Origin: Collinsella sp.
GTDB lineage: Bacteria; Actinomycetota; Coriobacteriia; Coriobacteriales; Coriobacteriaceae
Length of the DNA stretch: 64,000 nt
Direction: 5' to 3'
Assembly (NCBI GenBank): GCA_019414245.1
Contig: DXMK01000010.1
Coordinates: 29,230 to 93,229 of the forward strand
Under the pieces are notes generated by a model. It worked only from the letters and a program-made list of their open reading frames with translations. It had not been told where the DNA came from and ran no database searches. Shown here in pieces: positions 58,483 through 64,000 of the stretch. Each line of letters begins with the position of its first letter. The stretch's first letter is position 1. The position numbers and the translations under genes are program-made.

Positions 58483-59118
58483 ATGACTGCACGCCTCATC
58501 GTTATGGATATCGACTCCACGCTCATCAACCAGGAGGTCATCGACCTGTTGGGCGAGGAGGCCGGCGTGGGCGAGCAAGTAGCGCAGATCACCGAGCGCG
58601 CCATGCGCGGCGAACTGGACTTTAAGCAGGCGCTCAAGGAGCGCGTGGGGCTGCTTGCCGGCTTGGACGAGAGTGTGTTTGAGCGCACCTTTGAGCGCGT
58701 GACCTTTACCCCCGGCGCGCTGGAGCTTGTGCGCTCGGCGCATAGCAAGGGCTGGAAGGTCGGCGTGGTAAGCGGTGGCTTCCACGAGGTCGCCGACAAG
58801 ATCGTGTCCACCGCGGGCATCGATTTTTGCCTGGCCAACCGCCTGGAGGTCGTGGACGGCAAGCTCACCGGAAAACTGGCGGCAGGCATCGTGACCAAGG
58901 AGTCCAAGCTCATCCAGCTGCTGGACTGGGCAGTTGGGTGCGGCGTCGACATGGCCCACACGGTCGCTATTGGCGACGGCGCCAACGACATCCCCATGAT
59001 TCAGGCCGCGGGCACGGGCATCGCGTTTTGTGCCAAGCCCAAGACGCGCGAGGCGGCCCCGTTTGCCATCGACGAGCGCAACCTGATGCTCGCTATGGAC
59101 ATCATCCTGCGCGATTAG
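58483..59118 (+). CDS. serB: Phosphoserine phosphatase
   Basis: 211 residues from ATG 58483 (GAAAGG upstream). HAD motif I is VMDIDSTLI (Asp9, Asp11), motif II SGGFHEV, the catalytic Lys lies in TKESKL, and motif IV is AIGDGANDIPM, all diagnostic of SerB. No N-terminal ACT domain. It makes serine from phosphoserine. Divergent from aspS. Confidence 0.93.
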   Translation: MTARLIVMDIDSTLINQEVIDLLGEEAGVGEQVAQITERAMRGELDFKQALKERVGLLAGLDESVFERTFERVTFTPGALELVRSAHSKGWKVGVVSGGFHEVADKIVSTAGIDFCLANRLEVVDGKLTGKLAAGIVTKESKLIQLLDWAVGCGVDMAHTVAIGDGANDIPMIQAAGTGIAFCAKPKTREAAPFAIDERNLMLAMDIILRD

Positions 59119-59154
59119 CCGATCCGTCTAACAATTGAATCAGTCTGTCCTATA

Positions 59155-59188
59155 GTTTCCGAACAATTTTGTCTTAGTGTTCGGAAAC
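59155..59188 (+). promoter_or_regulatory. Dyad before larB
   Basis: GTTTCCGAACA and its exact inverted copy TGTTCGGAAAC are separated by 12 bp, about 45 bases before the larB start. A good candidate operator for the lar genes; the regulator is unknown. Confidence 0.6.
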
Positions 59189-59232
59189 ATACCCTTTGAG
59201 TGCTAGACTTTGCGCCGTCGAAGGGAACATAT

Positions 59233-60015
59233 ATGGATAAGCGAGATCTTGAGCAATTGCTGAGCGATGTTGCCGGCGGAGCAGTCACCCCTGCCGACGC
59301 CCTCACGCGCATCCAGACGGCTCCGACCGCCGATTTGGGCTTTGCGCAGCTCGATCTTTCGCGCGGGGTGCGCCAGGGAGCCGGCGAGGTTGTCTACGGG
59401 GCCGGTAAAACCGCCGATCAGATTGCCGCCATTATCGAAGCACTGCGCGATGCCGGCCAGGAGCGCATCCTGGTCACGCGCCTGGATGCCGAAAAAGCCG
59501 CGCGCACCGCTGAGCTTCTTGGCAACGGCATCGACCTGGGATATGTCCCGGACGCACAGCTCGCCCTCGTGGGCGGCAAGCCCTCCCCCACCGGCAACGG
59601 ACGCATCGTCGTCGCCTGCGCCGGCACGAGCGACCTGCCCGTCGCCGAAGAAGCCGCGTTGACGGCCGAGTTCTATGGCAACGAGGTCGACCGCCTCTAC
59701 GACGTGGGTGTCGCCGGCCTGCACCGTCTGCTCGCGCATGCCGAGGAACTCGCCCAGGCACAGGTGGTCATCGCCATTGCCGGCATGGAGGGCGCACTGG
59801 CGAGCGTTGTCGGCGGCCTGGTAAGCTGTCCGGTCATAGCCGTTCCCACCAGTGTGGGTTACGGCGCGAGCTTTGGTGGCGTAGCCGCGCTGCTCGCCAT
59901 GCTCAACTCCTGCGCCAGCGGCGTTTCGGTCGTCAACATCGACAACGGCTTTGGTGCCGCCTACCAGGCAAGTCTTATCAATCATCTGAGCGCCGGCACG
60001 CCCTGCGCCCGTTAA
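59233..60015 (+). CDS. larB: Pyridinium-3,5-biscarboxylic acid mononucleotide synthase LarB
   Basis: 260 residues from ATG 59233 (GAAGGGAAC upstream). The C-terminal half is a PurE-like carboxylase fold (IVVACAGTSDLPVAEEAALTAEFYGNEV, VGVAGLHRLL, AGMEGALASVVGGLVSCPVIAVPTSVGYG). LarB carboxylates and hydrolyses NaAD to the first intermediate of the nickel-pincer cofactor of lactate racemase. larC follows by 10 bases. Confidence 0.93.
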   Translation: MDKRDLEQLLSDVAGGAVTPADALTRIQTAPTADLGFAQLDLSRGVRQGAGEVVYGAGKTADQIAAIIEALRDAGQERILVTRLDAEKAARTAELLGNGIDLGYVPDAQLALVGGKPSPTGNGRIVVACAGTSDLPVAEEAALTAEFYGNEVDRLYDVGVAGLHRLLAHAEELAQAQVVIAIAGMEGALASVVGGLVSCPVIAVPTSVGYGASFGGVAALLAMLNSCASGVSVVNIDNGFGAAYQASLINHLSAGTPCAR

Positions 60016-60025
60016 GGAGCATTCC

Positions 60026-60928
60026 ATGTCCAATCATCAGCACACGCTTATCATCGACGGCACCTCGGGCATCAGCGGCGATATGACCGTCGCGGCCCTG
60101 CTCGACCTAGGCGCCAGCGAGGAGCACCTGCGCGAGCAGCTCGCCACGCTGCCGGTCGACGGCTTTACGATCGCCGTCACACGCGTAAGCAAGCATGGCA
60201 TCAACGCCTGCGATTTCGACGTCCAGCTTGCAGAGGAGCTCGAGAACCACGATCACGATATGGCCTGGCTCTACGGCAACGAAGCAGCTGCCGAGCACAC
60301 GCACGAGCATGAGCACCACCATCATGATCATGGCGAGCACGAACACGAGCACTGCCACGAGCATGACCACGACCACGAGGGCCACCATCACGCCCACCAC
60401 CATCACCACCGTTCTTTGGCTGACGTCACCGCCATCATCGATGGCTCGCAGTTAAGCGATGGCGCCAAGCGTCGCGCCCTCGCCATCTTTACCGCGCTCG
60501 CCGCTGCCGAGGCCAAGGCTCACGGCAAAACGCCCGAGACCGTCATGTTCCACGAGGTGGGCGCCGTCGACTCCATCGTCGACGTCTGCTCTGTCGCCAT
60601 CTGCCTCGATGACCTGGGTATTGAGGACATCGTGGTCGAGTCGCTCTCTGAGGGTCACGGTACCATCCGCTGTGCCCACGGTCTCATGCCCATTCCCGTC
60701 CCCGCTGTCGTCAACCTGTGCCAGGCGGGCAATATCGCCCTCACGCCCGCACCGGTCGCCGGCGAGCTCGTGACGCCCACGGGTGCCGCCATCGTCGCCG
60801 CACTGCGCACGTCCGAGCACCTGCCGGCCCGCTACCGCATCGAGGCCGTCGGCTACGGCGCCGGCAAGCGCCCCTACGAGGGCTGCTCCGGCACGCTCCG
60901 TTGCCTGCTTGTTCATGTGGATGCATAG
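60026..60928 (+). CDS. larC: LarC, N-terminal (LarC1) part only
   Basis: 300 residues. It starts TLIIDGTSGISGDMTVAALLDLGA, the LarC opening. A His-rich run (about 90-130, EHTHEHEHHHHDHGEHEHEH...) would bind nickel. The second half has HEVGAVDSIVDVCS, TAAPAPATAE-like APVAGELVTPTGAAI, and ends GYGAGKRPYEGCSGTLRCLLVHVDA, where LarC1 ends elsewhere. The LarC2 domain (about 120-150 residues) that completes nickel insertion is absent; a TetR gene begins 2 bases later. Confidence 0.88.
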   Translation: MSNHQHTLIIDGTSGISGDMTVAALLDLGASEEHLREQLATLPVDGFTIAVTRVSKHGINACDFDVQLAEELENHDHDMAWLYGNEAAAEHTHEHEHHHHDHGEHEHEHCHEHDHDHEGHHHAHHHHHRSLADVTAIIDGSQLSDGAKRRALAIFTALAAAEAKAHGKTPETVMFHEVGAVDSIVDVCSVAICLDDLGIEDIVVESLSEGHGTIRCAHGLMPIPVPAVVNLCQAGNIALTPAPVAGELVTPTGAAIVAALRTSEHLPARYRIEAVGYGAGKRPYEGCSGTLRCLLVHVDA

Positions 60929-60930
60929 CC

Positions 60931-61470
60931 ATGGATGCCCGCAAAACCAAAAGCCGCGCCGCTATTGTCACGGCGTTTTCCGAGCTCCTTCGCGAGGAGG
61001 ACTACGGCAAGATCACCGTCGGCGACATCATCGCGCGCGCTCACGTAGGCCGCGCGACATTCTACGGCCTCTTCAAGAGCAAGGATGACCTACTGTCCGA
61101 ACTCGTGAGCGACATCTGCACCCACGCCCTCGACGACGATGGCACACCGCTCGATGATCCGCTCGTACAAGTCGAGCATATCCTCAACAACCTCTGGGAA
61201 CGCCGCCAGGGCGTACGAGCCCTCGTAGCCGGCGCCGGCTCACGCGTTTTCGCCGACTGCCTCCGCAAGACCATCATGTCGCGCGCAGCCGAAACCGTCC
61301 CTACCGACCCAAACGGCTCCGCCGCCACCATGGACCGAAGCTTCCTACTACACCACATAGCCTCAAGCTTCGTAGGAATGGTCCAATGGTGGGCCTGGCA
61401 CAACTTCCAAGCAGATAAGGCCGATGTAGCCAAAGACTACCTCTCAGCCATACAACCCCTCTTCAACTAA
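60931..61470 (+). CDS. TetR-family regulator in the lar locus
   Basis: 179 residues. The N-terminal helix-turn-helix (RAAIVTAFSELLREEDYGKITVGDIIARAHVGRATFYGLFKSKDDLLSELV) is typical; the C-terminal part has a long helix and QWWAWHNFQADKADVAKDYLSAIQPLF. It begins 2 bases after larC and is therefore co-transcribed. It may control the lar genes or respond to lactate; no direct evidence. A palindrome-terminator follows. Confidence 0.88.
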   Translation: MDARKTKSRAAIVTAFSELLREEDYGKITVGDIIARAHVGRATFYGLFKSKDDLLSELVSDICTHALDDDGTPLDDPLVQVEHILNNLWERRQGVRALVAGAGSRVFADCLRKTIMSRAAETVPTDPNGSAATMDRSFLLHHIASSFVGMVQWWAWHNFQADKADVAKDYLSAIQPLFN

Positions 61471-61508
61471 GTTAGCCTCTCATTCCAAAGTCTCGCCCCC
61501 ATCTCAGG

Positions 61509-61580
61509 GCACCAAAAAACAAAGCGCCATCCCATCCCCAAGTCACACTTTCTTGTAAGAGCACCAAAAAGCAAAGCGCC
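61509..61580. repeat. Short direct repeats GCACCAAAAA(A/G)CAAAGCGCC
   Basis: Two 20-base copies (61509-61528 and 61561-61580) differ at one position and are 52 bases apart, start to start, in the gap after the TetR gene. Purpose unknown. Confidence 0.55.
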
Positions 61581-61643
61581 CCTCACATCCAAATTCAGAT
61601 ATATATGTTGGGTTGCTTGTTCGGGCACAGCCAAGAATGCCCA

Positions 61644-61768
61644 GGGCTCGGTAAGGGTTAACTTTCCAACGCATTCCGCAGGACGCAAAAAGGCTCGCCG
61701 CACAAAGTGCGCAGCGAGCCTTTTTGCATGTCCGAGGACGCGTTGGAAAGTTAACCCTTACCGAGCCC
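61644..61768. repeat. Nested inverted repeat with perfect 29-bp arms enclosing a terminator
   Basis: Arms at 61644-61672 and 61740-61768 are exact inverted copies. Inside, AAAAAGGCTCGC and GCGAGCCTTTTT (61688-61725) form a bidirectional terminator hairpin. It fills the gap between convergent tetR and larD. The layout matches the element at 12123-12258. Confidence 0.8.
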
Positions 61769-61792
61769 GGACCTTATAGAGCCGTCCTTCGA

Positions 61793-62524
61793 CTAGAACA
61801 TGCCCAAGAAACCATGCACAAACAGCGCGGCCACAATAGCACCGACAAACGGCGCGATGCCAGGAACAAGCAGGCCATACTTCCAGTTGTTGTCAGCCTT
61901 GTTCTTAATCGGCAGCACCTGATAGGCCATGCGAGGACCAAGGTCACGTGCCTGGTTCATGGCGAAGCCGGTGATGCCGCCCATGCCCATGCCAACGGCC
62001 CAGACAATCAGGCCGACGCAGATGGCGAGCAACAGAACGTTCTCACCAGCACGGCTAGCAGCAGCAAGGATGGCGCTGATGAACACGAAGGTGCAGATGG
62101 CCTCGCAGAAGAAGTTGCGAGCATAGTTCGTGCCCTCGGTGGTGGGGTTGGTCGAGAAGATGTTGCGCTGGGCAATAGGGTCGACGACGCCCTCGGAAGC
62201 CTTGAACTCATCGGCATACATAAACCAAGCGATAACGGCACCCACAAAGCCGCCGAGCATATCGGCAAGCATGAAGGGGATGCAGTTGCCCCACGGCACC
62301 AGACCGACGATGCACTGGGCAAGCACCATGGCCGGGTTCATGCACACGGCGCCACCAAAGACAAACAGGCAGACCGAGATGCCAAAAGACCAAGTGGTGA
62401 TGGCAAACATGTGGCCGGAGCCCTGATACTTGGTGCCCTTGAGCACGGTATCGCAGTGCACGCCCACGCCAAAGATGATCATGAGGGCAGTTGCGCCGAA
62501 TTCGCAGAGGAGTTTGGTAAGCAT
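61793..62524 (-). CDS. larD: LarD-like aquaglyceroporin (lactate channel)
   Basis: 243 residues, six membrane helices and two half-helices of the MIP fold. The first NPA box is intact (CMNPAMVLAQ); the second reads AMNQARDLGPR, where aquaglyceroporins have NPARD. The Asp-Leu-Gly-Pro-Arg that marks glycerol/lactate channels is kept. It lies 49 bases downstream of larA, the LarD position, so it likely moves lactic acid across the membrane. Confidence 0.85.
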   Translation of the reverse strand: MLTKLLCEFGATALMIIFGVGVHCDTVLKGTKYQGSGHMFAITTWSFGISVCLFVFGGAVCMNPAMVLAQCIVGLVPWGNCIPFMLADMLGGFVGAVIAWFMYADEFKASEGVVDPIAQRNIFSTNPTTEGTNYARNFFCEAICTFVFISAILAAASRAGENVLLLAICVGLIVWAVGMGMGGITGFAMNQARDLGPRMAYQVLPIKNKADNNWKYGLLVPGIAPFVGAIVAALFVHGFLGMF

Positions 62525-62573
62525 AAAACCTTATCTTTCTTGTCGGTTATAAACGATTCGTTTGAGCCGCGCA

Positions 62574-63851
62574 CTAGTGCTGAGCGACAACAACGCCCAG
62601 GCCATCGGGAATGACGGCCACCTTGGCATCGGCACCCTTCATCTCAAAGGCGAGCTTGAGCGCCTCATCGAGGGTGTTGACCGGCGTCATGTGCATATCC
62701 TTGATCATCTGGTGATCGCACAGGTCGGTAACCATGATCACAGGGTGATGCGCCAGGATGCGGGCAAAGATCTGGCTCGTCCACTGGTCGGGCAGGGTCT
62801 CGTCCTTAGGACGGTCGATGCAGGCGCGCTCAAACTCCGCCGGATCGTTGTCAGCGATGTTGTGATAGAAGCCCTCGCCACCGTGACCGTCGGCACAACC
62901 GGCGACGTCGATGATCACACCGCCCTCGGGAAGCGTGGCCTCGGCAGAGCACATGCCCTTCACGGCCTGGTAGATGTTCTGGTCGAGCGGGTAGCCGCCG
63001 TTGGTGGTGATGGCAATCTCGCACTCAACGGGCTCAACGCCGGCAAGGCTCTTCACGAACTCACAGCCGGCCTCGTGCGCCTTGTGAATGTCGCCGGCAA
63101 AGGAGCCGATGACCTCGTGCTTGCCGTTGAGCACCACGTTAAGCACAAAGGCAAGGTGAGCCATCTCGGCGGCAGCAAACATGTCCTCGCTTACGTGGTT
63201 GTGGCACAGGTTGCCGGCACGCGAGTGGGAATCATTCACAAACTGACCGTTGTGGTTGTACATGATGGTCTTGTAGCTGGCGATGCCAGGCAGGACGGAC
63301 TTGCGGCTACCAGAGAAACCGGCAAAGAAGTGCGGCTCAATAAAGCCCTCAGCAAGCAGCAGATCACAATCGGCGGCAATCTTGTTGATGATGCACTCGC
63401 CACCGGAAGGCAGGGTGCCGATCTTTTTCATCATGCTGTCGTCAGTCGCGACGTGCATAACGATTTCCTCGTTAGCAACGATCTCCTCGCCGTACTTGTT
63501 GACGAGCTCCTCGTGCGTCGACGGACGATGCATACCCGTAGCAACCAAAATACGCACTCGAGCCTCGGGCACAGCGGAATGGATGTGATGCAGCAGAATA
63601 GGCATCGTTACACGCGAGGGAACGGGGCGCGTATGATCGGAGCTAATGATGACAATATCCTTCTTGCCAGCACAAAGCTCCTCGAGCGAAGGCGAGCCAT
63701 AAGGGTTGGCAAGTGACTCCTCTACCAGCTCTTCCTGTGATTTTGTAGTCTTAAACTCGTTTTGATGACCTTCCATCACACCCGCGAAGTTCTTATCCTC
63801 GAGCTCCAGATGCAACGTCTTGTGGTCAAACGGCAGTTCACATTCAAACAA
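62574..63851 (-). CDS. larA: Nickel-dependent lactate racemase
   Basis: 425 residues if started at TTG 63851 (GGAAGAGGG upstream). From this start the active-site residues fall at His108 (VATGMHRP), His174 and Lys184 (PHFFAGFSGSRKS) and His200 (MYNH), the same spacing and numbers as in Lactobacillus plantarum LarA. Lys184 tethers the nickel-pincer nucleotide, His200 binds nickel and His108/His174 shuttle protons. DHTRPVPSR is also conserved. It interconverts D- and L-lactate. First gene of larA-larD. Confidence 0.93.
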   Translation of the reverse strand: MFECELPFDHKTLHLELEDKNFAGVMEGHQNEFKTTKSQEELVEESLANPYGSPSLEELCAGKKDIVIISSDHTRPVPSRVTMPILLHHIHSAVPEARVRILVATGMHRPSTHEELVNKYGEEIVANEEIVMHVATDDSMMKKIGTLPSGGECIINKIAADCDLLLAEGFIEPHFFAGFSGSRKSVLPGIASYKTIMYNHNGQFVNDSHSRAGNLCHNHVSEDMFAAAEMAHLAFVLNVVLNGKHEVIGSFAGDIHKAHEAGCEFVKSLAGVEPVECEIAITTNGGYPLDQNIYQAVKGMCSAEATLPEGGVIIDVAGCADGHGGEGFYHNIADNDPAEFERACIDRPKDETLPDQWTSQIFARILAHHPVIMVTDLCDHQMIKDMHMTPVNTLDEALKLAFEMKGADAKVAVIPDGLGVVVAQH

Positions 63852-64000
63852 TGACGAGCGCCCTCTTCCTTTCAACTGACACACTAGATAAACCGTTGGA
63901 AGGATACGCCGCTCACCGAAAAACACCACCGTCCACCGACTCATTGGTGGCGCGCGCAGACGTGGTGTAAGAGCGTCCTGAGGTCCGTCGCTGCAAGTCC
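63852..64000. other. Upstream region of larA
   Basis: About 150 bases before larA, with no gene on either strand. The minus-strand leader near 63890 is AT-richer and may hold the promoter; no clear -35/-10 pair could be fixed. The window ends here. Confidence 0.4.

Noticed and set aside
60310..60415. Low-complexity CAC/CAT-rich stretch that looks like a repeat array
   Set aside because: It is the coding sequence of the His-rich region of LarC, not a CRISPR or tandem repeat. No CRISPR array or cas gene was seen in the window.

Overview
The window looks like chromosome from a high-GC, gut-dwelling actinobacterium of the Coriobacteriia, most likely Collinsella or a close relative. This is an inference from gene content and style: GlnR-type regulation of type I glutamine synthetase, GatCAB, sortase-assembled pili, a nickel lactate racemase locus, and many short dispersed palindromes. 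No 16S gene is present to confirm it. Most genes are on the minus strand, in short operons with good Shine-Dalgarno sites and clear hairpin terminators.

Layout. 1-3.2 kb: start of glmM (cut by the window edge), rpsI-rplM, a patatin-like lipase, a palindromic repeat array and the tmRNA gene. 3.2-12 kb: a RelB-like/PIN toxin-antitoxin pair with a visible promoter-operator, a P1B metal ATPase with a small membrane partner, and two ABC half-transporters divergent from an AraC regulator. 12-16 kb: gatCAB. 16-25 kb: a pilus island with a class C sortase, two pilins and a 1147-residue beta-helix tip adhesin. The adhesin carries a 9-base poly-G tract just after its signal peptide. 25-34 kb: HAD phosphatase, MFS exporter, moaA and a moaC-mobB fusion, an endonuclease-like orphan, a MATE pump behind a MerR-type promoter, and a Phd/PIN pair. 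34-40 kb: ligA, small secreted and membrane proteins, a DUF2975/HTH pair and htrA. 40-42 kb: a three-gene exported-protein operon whose first gene, a C39-like cysteine protease, is out of frame at a 7-base poly-G tract. 42-46 kb: glnA-glnR and a HepT/MntA pair whose antitoxin carries an extra N-terminal DNA-binding domain. 46-52 kb: a LacI-controlled KDG kinase/KDPG aldolase locus, a GntR regulator and a flavin oxidoreductase. 52-56 kb: the feo iron(II) uptake operon. 56-58 kb: an HPr protein with Asp where regulatory Ser46 normally sits, and aspS. 58-64 kb: serB, then the lar genes (larB, a one-domain larC, a TetR regulator, larD, larA).

Themes. (1) Surface and secreted functions look switchable: one homopolymer tract is in frame (tip adhesin) and one is out of frame (protease). 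(2) Intergenic DNA is rich in palindromes: at least four dispersed repeat families, plus several nested inverted repeats with perfect 25-38 bp arms enclosing terminator-like hairpins. (3) Several regulatory circuits can be read from the sequence: a GlnR-like box before glnA, LacI-type operators before kdgK, dyads before the feo genes, a MerR-type spacer before the MATE gene, and palindromic operators at both toxin-antitoxin promoters.
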